NCBI RefSeq assembly: GCF_019139815.1
Contig: NZ_CP077079.1
Location: 496,001 to 560,000, forward strand
From: Pseudomonas asgharzadehiana
GTDB lineage: Bacteria; Pseudomonadota; Gammaproteobacteria; Pseudomonadales; Pseudomonadaceae
DNA length: 64,000 bases
Direction of reading: 5' to 3'
The stretch's first letter is position 1. Each line of letters opens with the position of its first letter. The position numbers and the translations under genes were made by a program. A model generated the notes under the pieces. It had not been told where the DNA came from. It saw only the letters and a program-made list of their open reading frames with translations, and did no database searches. Shown one piece after another: positions 54,501 to 60,641 of the stretch.

Positions 54501-57182
54501 ACCGGGACGGCCTATACGCCGACCGAGTCGGGTTACTACACCCTCGACATCTACCACTACAACCAGGCGGGCGGCGGCAACTACGACGTCAATGTGTCGA
54601 TCAACAACGGCCCGTCGATGTCGCTGGGCAACAGCGGTGTGCAGACCTATACCAGTGTGGAAGCGTTGAAAGCCGCCGGCGCGGTGCTGGGCGATAGCCA
54701 TGTGGTCAATGGCGAAGGCTATTACACCGGCTACGTCTACAACCGTGGGCTGGAAGACACCGCCATCAAGGTCGCTCCGATTACCACCACGTTTGTCGAC
54801 AACGACGGCTCGGAATCCCACAAGGTGGAAATCAGCGGCTTGCCCAAAGGTACCGTGATTACCGATGGCACCACGGGCCACAGCTACACCTCCACCGGTA
54901 CCGCCGCGCTCTACGATGTCAGCGACTGGAACCTGAAAACCCTGAAGGTTACGCCGCTCAAGGACTCGACCGCCAGCTTCGATATCACCGTGAAAGCGAC
55001 GGCCAAAGAGTTGAGCACCGGGGTCGAAGAGGTGACGACCGGTAAAGTGAGCATCGTGGTCACCCCAGTCAACGACGCACCGACCCTGGACCTCAGCACC
55101 GCGGATGGTGCTGTCGCCACCGGCTACAACGCCTCGTACACCGAGCGCAGCAACACCGGTGTTTCGATTACCGGCAGCGTGGCCATCGCTGACGTCGACA
55201 GCACCCAGATGCAAAGTGCGACCATCACCCTGAAAAACGCCAGTGCGGGTGATCAACTCGGCTCCAGCCTGGTGACGGTAGGGGGCACCTACAAAGGCAT
55301 TACCCTGACCAGCGTCGGTACGGACGTCAGCGGCAAGATCGTGCTGACCCTGTCGGGTGCGGCGGATGCGGCTACCTACAAGACGCTGCTTGAGTCGTTC
55401 CAGTACTCCAGCACCAGCAAGTACCCGGCGATCGGCGATCGCACCATTGATGTCTCCGTGACGGACAACGAGGGTGGCAACAGCCTGAGTTCGTCTGTGG
55501 CGACAACGACCATCACGGTCAAGTCCCAGGTCTACAACACTGTCGCCGAAGGCGGCGCGGCGGCGGACACCATCGATCTGGGCACAAGCTCAGCCAACAA
55601 CATTGTGGTGGGCGACAAAGGGGGTATCACTACGCCGGGTTCCAACTACAACATCGCGTTTGTTGTGGATACCTCGGGCAGTATCGGGTCGTCGGCGATG
55701 AACTCGATCAAGGGCCAGCTCTCGAGCATTTTCGACACCCTGATCGCTAACGCGAAGATGACGGGCTCGGGTGTAGTGAAGGTGTTGCTGGTCGACTTCG
55801 ACACCAAGGTCGAGTCGCTGGTGTCGGTCAACCTGGCGGACCAGGCTGCCGCCAAGGCTGCCCTGCAGGCCGTGTTGAATAACATGGCTTCCAACCCGAA
55901 CGACATGACCAACTACGAAGACGCCTTCAATGCGGCAACGGCCTGGTTCAAGAGCGCTGACGCCACCAGCAACACCGGTGCGAAAAACCTGACGTATTTC
56001 ATTACCGACGGCGAGCCGAATGTCTACAACGTGAAGTACGACAGCATCAGCCTGGGCTCAACCAGCTACTGGTGGGGCAATAACGTCAGCTTCGACAACA
56101 AGGTCAACAGCAGCACCTATACCCTGGGCCAGACCACTGCGCTCACCGCAACCGTCTACGACCAGACACGGGTCATCGTGGACACTGACGGCAAGGTCTA
56201 CTCGTATGACTCGTCCGGCACCCGGATCTTCCAAGGTTACGTCGTGTCCGACGGCCATGGTGGTTTCGACGTGGCGGGGGCTGCCAGCAATAGTCGCTAT
56301 GACTATGCGTTGGACAACGCCAAGGCGGCTTACACCGCGCTGACCACCTCGGTGGCCGGCGGGGTTGAAGTGCAGGCCATCGGCCTGGGCAGCAGCGTCG
56401 ACAAAGACATGCTGCAAAAGTACTTCGATACTGACAAGACGGTCAGCACGATCGATACCGCGAAGCTGGCCGACACCATCACCGGCCACACCGCCGACAC
56501 TGGTGCGGACAAGGTTTCCGGTGGTTCGGGCAATGACATCCTGTTCGGTGACCTGATCAGCTACAACGGCCAGGAAGGCAACGCCGCACTCAAGGCGTTC
56601 GCTGCCGAGAAGCTGTCCACCACGGTCGATCACATCGATGACCGTACACTGCATCAGTTCGTCACCGAGCATGTGCAGGACATCGGTGCATTGGCCAGCG
56701 CGTCGAACATCTACGGTACCAAGGATGGCGGCGACACCCTGATCGGCAACGCCGGCGATGACATCCTGTTCGGCCAGGGCGGTAACGACAACCTCTCCGG
56801 TGGTGCAGGCAACGACATCCTGGTGGGCGGCAAGGGCAATGACACCCTGACCGGCGGCGCGGGTGCGGATACCTTCGTGTGGCTCAAAGGCGATACCGGC
56901 AGCGACACGGTCACCGACTTCAAGCACAGCGAAGGCGACAAGCTGGACCTGTCCGATTTGCTGCAAGGCAATAACGACACCAACCTGTCCAGCTACTTGA
57001 AGTTGACCACCGACGCATCCGGCAACTCGACGTTGAGCGTGAGCAGCAGCGGTTCGTTCACCGCCCAGGGCGGTACGGCCGATGTCACGATCAAGATCGA
57101 TGGCGCCAATTGGGGCTCCGGCAGCACCGCGATCAATAACCTGATCGCCGGTGGCGACCTGACCGTCAAGCATCACGACTGA
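39576..57182 (+). CDS. lapA: LapA-type giant RTX adhesin, 5,868 residues
   Basis: Cell-surface biofilm adhesin exported by LapEBC. Order: N-terminal retention module (1 to about 130) with the LapG site TAAG at 106-109; two Calx-beta-like domains (about 168-365); repeat block 1, 19 units of 102 residues (366-2303); a unique 679-residue spacer with cadherin-like and jelly-roll domains (2304-2982); block 2, 17 units (2983-4716); a PA14-like domain (about 4870-5020); a von Willebrand A domain with MIDAS DTSGS at about 5365; RTX nonapeptides (GGSGNDILFGD, GNAGDDILFGQGGNDNL, GGKGNDTLTGGAGADTF) and a C-terminal secretion signal. PA14 and vWA probably bind ligands; repeats extend them from the cell. 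Long antisense open frames here are artefacts of the repeats. Confidence 0.95.
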   Translation: MSSVAVVKSIVGQVFAVSPEGIRRLLVEGDRLVAGEQVDTGASGAVSLELADGRVIDLGRDTQWSASAPDSSTDLSAATAQAAPSVAELQQAIAAGADPTQVLEATAAGPTSAGADGAAGGGHSFIVLEATAGVVDPTIGYPTTGLNAGDAVGTTQTAGDNNGVDPRNVTITLTATPTITEAGGVVVYTVFITQAPTSDLTVTLSNGLAVVIAAGQTSGVLNVTFAGNDTPYLDASSISATIAGTSGGGNLIITTDPAPAVTQINDTIDTTTVTLTATASVDEGGKIVYTATVTNAAQTDVVIKLSNDQTITIEAGKTTGTVSIDTPANLADGKDLVVSATITSATGGNYENLAINPQAATSTVVAVDDPSVLQADTNTIAEDGVATGNVLSNDSDIDNVLAVSTFSVGGNTFNAGQTAVIAGVGSITIGADGAYTFTPVKDFNGEVPQIGYTTNTGSSSTLNVNVDAVDDASVLKADTGSALEDTVATGNVLTNDVDVDNALTVATFNVNGTTYTAGQTAVIAGVGSITIGADGAYAFTPVKDFNGDVPQIGYTTNTGSSSTLDVKIEAVDDASVLKADTGSALEDTVATGNVLSNDSDIDSVLSVATFNVDGTTYTAGQTAIIAGIGSITIGTDGAYAFTPVKDFNGDVPQIGYTTNTGSSSTLDVKIEAVDDASELKADTGSALEDTVATGNVLTNDVDVDNALTVATFNVNGTTYTAGQTAIIAGIGSITIGTDGAYAFTPVKDFNGDVPQIGYTTNTGSSSTLDVKIEAVDDASVLKADTDSALEDTVATGNVLTNDVDVDNTLTVTSFNVGGTTYTAGQTAIIAGIGSITIGTDGAYAFTPVKDFNGDVPQIGYTTNTGSSSTLDVKIDAVDDASELKADTGSALEDTVATGNVLTNDVDVDNTLTVTSFNVGGTTYTAGQTAIIAGIGSITIATDGAYAFTPVKDFNGDVPQIGYTTNTGSSSTLDVKIEAVDDASELKADTGSALEDTVATGNVLTNDVDVDNTLTVTSFNVGGTTYTAGQTAIIAGIGSITIGTDGAYAFTPVKDFNGDVPQIGYTTNTGSSSTLDVKIEAVDDASELKADTGSALEDTVATGNVLTNDVDVDNTLTVTSFNVGGTTYTAGQTAIIAGIGSITIGTDGAYAFTPVKDFNGDVPQIGYTTNTGSSSTLDVKIDAVDDASELKADTGSALEDTVATGNVLTNDVDVDNTLTVTSFNVGGTTYTAGQTAIIAGIGSITIGTDGAYAFTPVKDFNGDVPQIGYTTNTGSSSTLDVKIDAVDDASELKADTGSALEDTVATGNVLTNDVDVDNTLTVTSFNVGGTTYTAGQTAIIAGIGSITIGTDGAYAFTPVKDFNGDVPQIGYTTNTGSSSTLDVKIEAVDDASELKADTGSALEDTVATGNVLTNDVDVDNTLTVTSFNVGGTTYTAGQTAIIAGIGSITIGTDGAYAFTPVKDFNGDVPQIGYTTNTGSSSTLDVKIEAVDDASVLKADTGSALEDTVATGNVLTNDVDVDNTLTVTSFNVGGTTYTAGQTAVIAGIGSITIGTDGAYAFTPVKDFNGDVPQIGYTTNTGSSSTLDVKIDAVDDASELKADTGSALEDTVATGNVLTNDVDVDNTLTVTSFNVGGTTYTAGQTAIIAGIGSITIGTDGAYAFTPVKDFNGDVPQIGYTTNTGSSSTLDVKIDAVDDASELKADTGSALEDTVATGNVLTNDVDVDNTLTVTSFNVGGTTYTAGQTAIIAGIGSITIGTDGAYAFTPVKDFNGDVPQIGYTTNTGSSSTLDVKIEAVDDASELKADTGSALEDTVATGNVLTNDVDVDNTLTVTSFNVGGTTYTAGQTAIIAGIGSITIGTDGAYAFTPVKDFNGDVPQIGYTTNTGSSSTLDVKIDAVDDASELKADTGNALEDTVATGNVLTNDVDVDNALTVATFNVNGTTYTAGQTAIIAGIGSITIGTDGAYAFTPVKDFNGDVPQIGYTTNTGSSSTLDVKIDAVDDASVLKADTGSALEDTVATGNVLTNDVDVDNTLTVTSFNVGGTTYTAGQTAVIAGIGSITIGTDGAYAFTPVKDFNGDVPQIGYTTNTGSSSTLDVKIDAVDDASELKADTGSALEDTVATGNVLTNDVDVDNTLTVTSFNVGGTTYTAGQTAIIAGIGSITIGTDGAYAFTPVKDFNGDVPQIGYTTNTGSSSTLDVKIEAVDDASELKADTGSALEDTVATGNVLTNDVDVDNTLTVTSFNVGGTTYTAGQTAIIAGIGSITIGTDGAYAFTPVKDFNGDVPQVGYTTNTGSSSTLNVNIEAVNDAPVLGNASTNAFGDTYIEGKPGGYVAANLTISDVDNDTLQSAKVTLANPLADDVLIADASNAKITVSYDKDTGVLTLSGEATKAEYQEVLRSVHFASESQNPVATDRTLTITVNDGQLNSAPVTSVVKVVPVNDPPEVAFDSTTFAEQADAGALVKNLSISDVDNSTYSKVVVTVDHLASGDLLSSADVLKALAVAGITIAQTGGAADGSIVYTLTSDSPAGSSAADFIKVVEAITFQSPGNNPVGTDRSVTIAVTDIGGGNLDREPALTGSATGKVTIDLFNDAPTAAATPAGADEDHAATIVLSGADVDGTVANFVITTLPENGKLYSDATLTTELKIGDAVPAGADGKASVYFSPTSDWSGNTSLTFTAVDNGGKASGQTTAAITIAPVTDAPHLGLLGGGVVSSINFDGAALNGSWGTVAVGDANNAAGTTATTPWLTGNSDGKVEIGQSGVYGVDTPGNSQVIELEKNAGDDASLYTLIKAESGTAYSISVDYSPRAGAENNSVIDVFWGGVKVGTLDATTVGMKTYTFVVPVTVDGDAKLEFKAPTSNSLGGVLDNISVTQVLNTGLEDHAIKLSAIDAYATDKDGSETLKLEISGIPDGATLTDGAGHTFTATAGSQSIDISDWNKATLVFNPAPNANGLVNLTVTATAQDGDAAPKSESITLPIKVIAVDDPSVLGADTGSSLEDQVATGNVLTNDSDVDSVLSVASFNVGGTTYTAGQTAVIAGVGSITIGVDGAYAFTPVKDFNGDVPQIGYTTNTGSSSTLDVKIDAVDDASVLKADTGSALEDHVATGNVLTNDVDVDNTLTVTSFNVGGTTYTAGQTAIIAGIGSITIGTDGAYAFTPVNDFNGDVPQIGYTTNTGSSSTLNVNIVAVDDASVLKADTGSALEDHVATGNVLTNDVDVDNTLTVTSFNVGSTTYTAGQTAIIAGIGSITIGTDGAYAFTPVKDFNGDVPQIGYTTNTGSSSTLNVNIVAVDDASVLKADTGSALEDHVATGNVLTNDVDVDNTLTVTSFNVGGTTYTAGQTAIIAGIGSITIGTDGAYAFTPVNDFNGDVPQIGYTTNTGSSSTLNVNIVAVDDASVLKADTGSALEDTVATGNVLTNDVDVDNTLTVTSFNVGGTTYTAGQTAIIAGIGSITIGTNGAYAFTPVKDFNGDVPQIGYTTNTGSSSTLNVNIVAVDDASVLKADTGSALEDHVATGNVLTNDVDVDNTLTVTSFNVGGTNYTAGQTAIIAGVGSITIGTNGAYAFTPVKDFNGDVPQIGYTTNTGSSSTLNVNIVAVDDASVLKADTGSALEDHVATGNVLTNDVDVDNTLTVTSFNVGGTTYTAGQTAIIAGIGSITIGTNGAYAFTPVKDFNGDVPQIGYTTNTGSSSTLNVNIVAVDDASVLKADTGSALEDHVATGNVLTNDVDVDNTLTVTSFNVGGTNYTAGQTAIIAGVGSITIGTNGAYAFTPVKDFNGDVPQIGYTTNTGSSSTLNVNIVAVDDASVLKADTGSALEDTVATGNVLTNDFDVDSALSVATFNVNGTTYTAGQTAIIAGIGSITIGTDGAYAFTPVKDFNGDVPQIGYTTNTGSSSTLDVKIDAVDDASELKADTGSALEDTVATGNVLTNDVDVDNALTVTSFNVGGTTYTAGQTAIIAGVGSITIGTDGAYAFTPVKDFNGDVPQIGYTTNTGSSSTLDVKIEAVDDASVLKADTGSALEDTVATGNVLTNDVDVDNTLTVTSFNVGGTTYTAGQTAIIAGIGSITIGTDGAYAFTPVKDFNGDVPQIGYTTNTGSSSTLDVKIEAVDDASVLKADTGSALEDTVATGNVLSNDSDIDSVLSVATFNVNGATYTAGQTAVIAGIGSITIGTDGAYAFTPVKDFNGDVPQIGYTTNTGSSSTLDVKIEAVDDASVLKADTGSALEDHVATGNVLTNDVDVDNTLTVTSFNVGGTNYTAGQTAIIAGIGSITIATDGAYAFTPVKDFNGDVPQIGYTTNTGSSSTLDVKIEAVDDASVLKADTGSALEDHVATGNVLTNDVDVDNTLTVTSFNVGGTTYTAGQTAIIAGIGSITIGTNGAYAFTPVKDFNGDVPQIGYTTNTGSSSTLNVSIVAVDDASVLKADTGSALEDTVATGNVLTNDFDVDSALSVATFNVNGTTYTAGQTAIIAGIGSITIGTNGAYAFTPVKDFNGDVPQVGYTTNTGSSSTLDVKIDAVDDASVLKADTGSALEDHVATGNVLTNDVDVDNTLTVTSFNVGGTTYTAGQTAIIAGVGSITIGTNGAYAFTPVKDFNGDVPQIGYTTNTGSSSTLNVNIVAVDDASVLKADTGSALEDTVATGNVLTNDFDVDSALSVATFNVNGTTYTAGQTAVIAGVGSITIGTNGAYAFTPVKDFNGDVPQVGYTTNTGSSSTLNVNIVAVNDAPTATNGYVDSKEDTSVELTWSTFGVKDVDSANPKVVFTSLPAGSIEYKVNGQWVALTSSDLKTDTSAGKAFSQSDFDNHNVRYTPAANESGDNSFGGTSVGNKQGDYTELKFQATDGSAYSDTKTITVDIHPVTDVPVVVVPPFAAVPTGLVIQTWTGGTLAKDLGTNGNGVAQSSDLIKVIDAKTAASAVSTAVINNVSNGSVAEGTATKVSGLIYLEAGKSYTFTGTADDSLAITVGGKLVASETWSKGSAITGTAYTPTESGYYTLDIYHYNQAGGGNYDVNVSINNGPSMSLGNSGVQTYTSVEALKAAGAVLGDSHVVNGEGYYTGYVYNRGLEDTAIKVAPITTTFVDNDGSESHKVEISGLPKGTVITDGTTGHSYTSTGTAALYDVSDWNLKTLKVTPLKDSTASFDITVKATAKELSTGVEEVTTGKVSIVVTPVNDAPTLDLSTADGAVATGYNASYTERSNTGVSITGSVAIADVDSTQMQSATITLKNASAGDQLGSSLVTVGGTYKGITLTSVGTDVSGKIVLTLSGAADAATYKTLLESFQYSSTSKYPAIGDRTIDVSVTDNEGGNSLSSSVATTTITVKSQVYNTVAEGGAAADTIDLGTSSANNIVVGDKGGITTPGSNYNIAFVVDTSGSIGSSAMNSIKGQLSSIFDTLIANAKMTGSGVVKVLLVDFDTKVESLVSVNLADQAAAKAALQAVLNNMASNPNDMTNYEDAFNAATAWFKSADATSNTGAKNLTYFITDGEPNVYNVKYDSISLGSTSYWWGNNVSFDNKVNSSTYTLGQTTALTATVYDQTRVIVDTDGKVYSYDSSGTRIFQGYVVSDGHGGFDVAGAASNSRYDYALDNAKAAYTALTTSVAGGVEVQAIGLGSSVDKDMLQKYFDTDKTVSTIDTAKLADTITGHTADTGADKVSGGSGNDILFGDLISYNGQEGNAALKAFAAEKLSTTVDHIDDRTLHQFVTEHVQDIGALASASNIYGTKDGGDTLIGNAGDDILFGQGGNDNLSGGAGNDILVGGKGNDTLTGGAGADTFVWLKGDTGSDTVTDFKHSEGDKLDLSDLLQGNNDTNLSSYLKLTTDASGNSTLSVSSSGSFTAQGGTADVTIKIDGANWGSGSTAINNLIAGGDLTVKHHD
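40671..46484 (+). repeat. lapA repeat block 1: 19 tandem 306-bp units
   Basis: Exactly 19 x 306 bp. Each unit encodes AVDDAS-V/E-LKADTGSALEDT...GNVLTNDVDVDN and later AYAFTPVKDFNGDVPQIGY. The first unit is the most divergent (DPSVLQADTNTIAEDG). Inner units are nearly identical at the DNA level; a segment of about 600 bp from 43389 recurs at +1,224 bp (44613) and its first part at +2,448 (45837). Confidence 0.93.
48522..53723 (+). repeat. lapA repeat block 2: 17 tandem 306-bp units
   Basis: Exactly 17 x 306 bp. Compared with block 1 many units carry LEDHVATG instead of LEDTVATG and the strand NVNIVAVDD instead of DVKIEAVDD. A two-unit segment from about 49882 recurs 612 bp further on. The first unit (DPSVLGADTGSSLEDQ) is divergent, like the first unit of block 1. 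Confidence 0.93.
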
Positions 57183-57190
57183 TCACCCGG

Positions 57191-57218
57191 CAGCGCCAAT
57201 CTTCAAGGATTGGCGCTG
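57191..57218 (+). other. Perfect 11-bp hairpin after lapA
   Basis: CAGCGCCAATC and GATTGGCGCTG around TTCAAG, 9 bp after the lapA stop. No U-run follows, so it is more likely an RNA-stabilising 3' hairpin than a terminator by itself; a true terminator follows at 57265. Confidence 0.6.
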
Positions 57219-57264
57219 CATGGGCATCAGCGTCGGGAAAATCTGTGTAATCTCTGCGAGGGCA

Positions 57265-57292
57265 CCTGCTTGGAGCCTGCAGGGATTTTTTT
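57265..57292 (+). terminator. Intrinsic terminator of lapA
   Basis: CCTGC/GCAGG stem with a 9-nt loop followed by GATTTTTTT. The short stem and the closeness of the next gene (57308) allow partial read-through. Confidence 0.65.
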
Positions 57293-57307
57293 ATTGGGAG
57301 AACGTTA

Positions 57308-57646
57308 ATGTTCTACGTGCAACGCGATCAACAGAACGCTTTGGTTCGCGTCGAGGCGGATGCCTTCGCCGGGGCCACCGAGACGCTGGAGGCCGACCAT
57401 CACGAGATTCTGGCGTGGTTTGCCGATGATGCGGTGGACAACAGCCTCAAGCATCTCAGGCAAAGCGACCTTGAGATGATCCGCGTGCTTGATGACTTGA
57501 TCCAGGTGCTGATCACCAAGAACGTGATGAGCATCACTGACTTGCCGCCGGCGGCACAGGCCAAGTTTTTGGAGCGTACCAAGGCGAGGGCGACATTGGG
57601 CGGCTTGAGCGAGCTGATCAATGACGATGAAACCGGCTTGATCTGA
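57308..57646 (+). CDS. Conserved small protein between lapA and lapD
   Basis: 112 residues (MFYVQRDQQNALVRVEADAF). It is helical in the middle (SLKHLRQSDLEMIRVLDDLI) and ends GGLSELINDDETGLI. I recall close relatives in many Pseudomonas beside lapA/lapD, sometimes mislabelled as a tryptophan synthase subunit; it has no such domain. A GGGAG site precedes the ATG. Its function is unknown, and the constant position suggests a link with the Lap system or c-di-GMP signalling. Confidence 0.8.
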   Translation: MFYVQRDQQNALVRVEADAFAGATETLEADHHEILAWFADDAVDNSLKHLRQSDLEMIRVLDDLIQVLITKNVMSITDLPPAAQAKFLERTKARATLGGLSELINDDETGLI

Positions 57647-57701
57647 CGCTGCGCACCTCCTTCACGGGTTGACCGTCAAGGAGGCGTGAGCGGTCAGTGC
57701 G

Positions 57702-59648
57702 TCACTTCCAAGGCGCCGGCTCACCGACCAGTTGGCCTTGCACGCCTTCAATACCCATCTCGCGGATCACCCGCAATTCACCCTCGGTTTCCACCCGCTC
57801 GGCAATCAACGGCAGATCAATGCTGTGGGCGGCGCGCTGGATCGCCTCGATAAAAAAGCGCTTGTGGCTTTCCTGATCAATGGCACGGATGTAGCTGCCG
57901 TCGACCTTCAGGTACGCCAGGCCCAGGTTCGCCAGGTTGCCGATCATGCTGAAACGCCCGCCGAAACGTTGCAGGCCCAGGCTGTAGCCCAGGCTGCGCA
58001 TGCGTCGGGTGAGGCGCTCCAATTGGGTTTGTTCGGGCACTTGCTCTTCGCCGATTTCCAGCGTCAGGCGCGGCCCCAGTGCGGGGTGTTGGGCCAGGCG
58101 TTCGAACACCCGCTCCAACGCTTGCGGGTCGTTCAAGGTGGCGGCCGAGAGGTTCAACGCCACCGATTGGTTGTGTTGCGTGAGGTGTTTGATCACCAGG
58201 TCGAGCATCAGTTGATCGAGCCGCGCCGTCCAGCCGAAGCGCTCCAGCCAGGGCAGAAAATGGCCTGCCGCAATGGTCTGGTCCTGACTGTCGAGCAGGC
58301 GTGAAAGTACCTTGTAGTGCAGCACTTGCTGGGTGTCACGGCTGCTGACCACCGGTTGGAAAAACAAGCGGAAGCGACCCTGGTTCAGGGCGTTGTCGAG
58401 CAAGGTGTGCCAGTTGTGCGGGTCATCGCTGACGGTGCCGGGCGCCTGGCGTTCCAGGCAGACCCAGGTGGGGCCGCTGCCGGCTTCAGCCTGGGCCAGC
58501 GCTTGGTCGGCCAGCATCAACAGGTCGGCTGAGGCATCGCCAGGGTTGTACGGCGCCAGCCCGATATAAGCCACGGCCGACATGTCGGTGGCTCCCGTTT
58601 CGTGCAGGCTTTGCAGGGTGCTTTCCAGATCTTGGGCCAGTTGCAGCGCTTCATCACGTACCAGGCCCGGGGCAAGGACCGCGAACTCGCCGCCACGGCT
58701 GCGGGTAATCAGGTTTTGAGTTTCCGGGTATTTGGCGCAGGTGCGCACCAGTTGCTGGCTGACGGCTTGCAGCAGTTGGTCGGTGCGTTGCCCGCCAAGA
58801 CGTTGGTTGAGGCCGCTCAAGTCATTGACCCGCAATATCAGCAGGTAACCTGAACTGGGCTCCTCCAGGTTGCTGACGCGAGACTGCAGTTGCATCTCGA
58901 AATAGCGACGGTTCGCCAGGCCCGTCAGGCTGTCTTGGTAAGACTCCACACGCAGTTTCTCGCTACGCTCGGTCTGCTCATGGAACAGCGCCTTGAGCTT
59001 CTCCACCATCTGGTTCATGGCCTGCACCACCCGCCGCAGCTCCGGGGTGCGAGGCAGGTCGGGCAAGCTCAGGAACTCGCGACGGGCGATGGCGTGCGAC
59101 TGCTCGACCATATAGTCCAGCGGCTTCAGTTGACGGCGCAGCAACAGCGCGCCCAATACCGCGCTCACGGCGCCGCACACCAACAACCAGCCCAGGCTGC
59201 CCAGCGCGCTCTGCCACAGCTTGGCCAGTGCAAACATCGGGTGGCTGACCACTTCAACCCGTGCCGCCTGCTGCCAGCCACGACTGACGATGGCATCGCC
59301 ACCGGCCGGCGCCAGGCCGATCATCTTCACGAACCAGGCGGGCACGCCGCTGGCATCCGGTTCGGCGGCCCGCTCCACCAGCACCTGGTTATTGCTCAGG
59401 TCTATCACACGGATGCTCGCGTAATAGCCACTGTCAAAGATCGAACTGACCATCAGCTCGGTCATCGCCGGGTCATCAATGTTCGGGGTCAGCGACAGCG
59501 CCAGTGCGGTGGCCGCGTCCTGGGCATGGGAGCGCAGTTGGTTGACGTACTGTGTACGCGAGCTTTCCAGGCTGACCATGAAGCTACCGCTGAACGCGAC
59601 CACCAGGAACACGCAGATAGCGATCAGCAATTGTTTGAACAGTGACAT
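57702..59648 (-). CDS. lapD: LapD: c-di-GMP receptor controlling LapG
   Basis: 648 residues. A first membrane helix (LLIAICVFLVVAFSGSFMVS), a periplasmic domain (about 25-150), a second helix (LGWLLVCGAVSAVLGALLL), a HAMP segment, then degenerate GGDEF (RGGEF at 318-322) and EAL (KVL at 446-448) domains. The lost catalytic residues mark it as a receptor. When c-di-GMP binds the EAL-like domain, the periplasmic part holds LapG so LapA stays on the surface. Leftward with lapG, 11 bp after it. Confidence 0.94.
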   Translation of the reverse strand: MSLFKQLLIAICVFLVVAFSGSFMVSLESSRTQYVNQLRSHAQDAATALALSLTPNIDDPAMTELMVSSIFDSGYYASIRVIDLSNNQVLVERAAEPDASGVPAWFVKMIGLAPAGGDAIVSRGWQQAARVEVVSHPMFALAKLWQSALGSLGWLLVCGAVSAVLGALLLRRQLKPLDYMVEQSHAIARREFLSLPDLPRTPELRRVVQAMNQMVEKLKALFHEQTERSEKLRVESYQDSLTGLANRRYFEMQLQSRVSNLEEPSSGYLLILRVNDLSGLNQRLGGQRTDQLLQAVSQQLVRTCAKYPETQNLITRSRGGEFAVLAPGLVRDEALQLAQDLESTLQSLHETGATDMSAVAYIGLAPYNPGDASADLLMLADQALAQAEAGSGPTWVCLERQAPGTVSDDPHNWHTLLDNALNQGRFRLFFQPVVSSRDTQQVLHYKVLSRLLDSQDQTIAAGHFLPWLERFGWTARLDQLMLDLVIKHLTQHNQSVALNLSAATLNDPQALERVFERLAQHPALGPRLTLEIGEEQVPEQTQLERLTRRMRSLGYSLGLQRFGGRFSMIGNLANLGLAYLKVDGSYIRAIDQESHKRFFIEAIQRAAHSIDLPLIAERVETEGELRVIREMGIEGVQGQLVGEPAPWK

Positions 59649-59659
59649 CGTAGCTCCTG

Positions 59660-60376
59660 TTAATTATCCGAACTGGCCGGAAACCCTTCAGCGGTCATTT
59701 TTTTCAAGACATCCTGCCAGCGTGACAGGCGCTTGGTGTCACCGACTTTTTTGTTGCCCGCCGCGCCGGTCAGCCACAACCCTTCGCCGTTGAACGCATA
59801 AACGGGCAGCAGGTCGGTGCGTTGGCTGGCCGGCAGGATGGGGTCCATCAGGCTGTCCAGCACCAAGGGCATGGCTTCGGGGCTTGCATAATACGTCAGC
59901 ACCATATGCGCACGGTTCTGGCGCAAGGCCTTGACGTAGGTGATGCGCAGCTTTTCGGCCGGCACACCCAAGTGCCGCAGGCTGAAGTATTTGGCGATGG
60001 CATAGTCTTCACAATCGCCAGCGCCTTTCCAGAGGGATTGAATGGGGGTGGCCCAATAATCCACTTCGTGCCACAGGTCGATGTCTTCCTCGTAGCGCAA
60101 CTGGCGGTTGAAGAACAGGTTGACCACTTTGAGCTGCTCGCTCTCGCTGACCTGCTTTTGTGTCGACAGCAATTGTTGCCAGGCATCGATACGCTGGCGG
60201 CCGGGGCCGAGTGCCCCATACAGTGTTTCGGCGCGACGGCTGATCTGGCTGAAATCCCAGTCCGCGAGCAAGTCGCCGAGCAGGCCGCCACCCAGCAATA
60301 CAGTGATGGCGAAACCGTACAGAATTCGCGGAAGTTTAAAGCGTATCGCCACTGCGATTACCAGAGCTTGCAGCAT
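59660..60376 (-). CDS. lapG: LapG: periplasmic cysteine protease that releases LapA
   Basis: 238 residues from the ATG at 60376, which begins a signal-like segment (LPRILYGFAITVLLGGGLLG). The frame is open to 60454 and an ATG at 60451 is an alternative; neither has a good ribosome site. The transglutaminase-like triad is Cys122 (GAGDCEDYA), His157 (NRAHMVLTYY) and Asp174 (VLDSLMD). It cuts LapA at TAAG (residues 106-109) unless held by LapD. Family members need Ca2+. Confidence 0.92.
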   Translation of the reverse strand: MLQALVIAVAIRFKLPRILYGFAITVLLGGGLLGDLLADWDFSQISRRAETLYGALGPGRQRIDAWQQLLSTQKQVSESEQLKVVNLFFNRQLRYEEDIDLWHEVDYWATPIQSLWKGAGDCEDYAIAKYFSLRHLGVPAEKLRITYVKALRQNRAHMVLTYYASPEAMPLVLDSLMDPILPASQRTDLLPVYAFNGEGLWLTGAAGNKKVGDTKRLSRWQDVLKKMTAEGFPASSDN

Positions 60377-60641
60377 TGAAGATGGGGCAATGGTGCGGTG
60401 ATAGCGGCTAAAAAACAATGGCACGATGAAATCATCGGTGCTTGAAGGCATCAAGGGTGCGTCAGTAAATTGGCCAATTTCCGCTCGTCTGAAAGGGTTG
60501 TGGCTATTTCATCAAAATAATGACACTCGTCCCCCGCTGTCACAGAATGTATCCCATCGGCGCTTACAAAAAGACTTGCGGTAAAGCCTTGTTTTACCGA
60601 CTTCTCAGGTCTTTATCGGGCGCCGTGAAGGAGGCCCGGCC

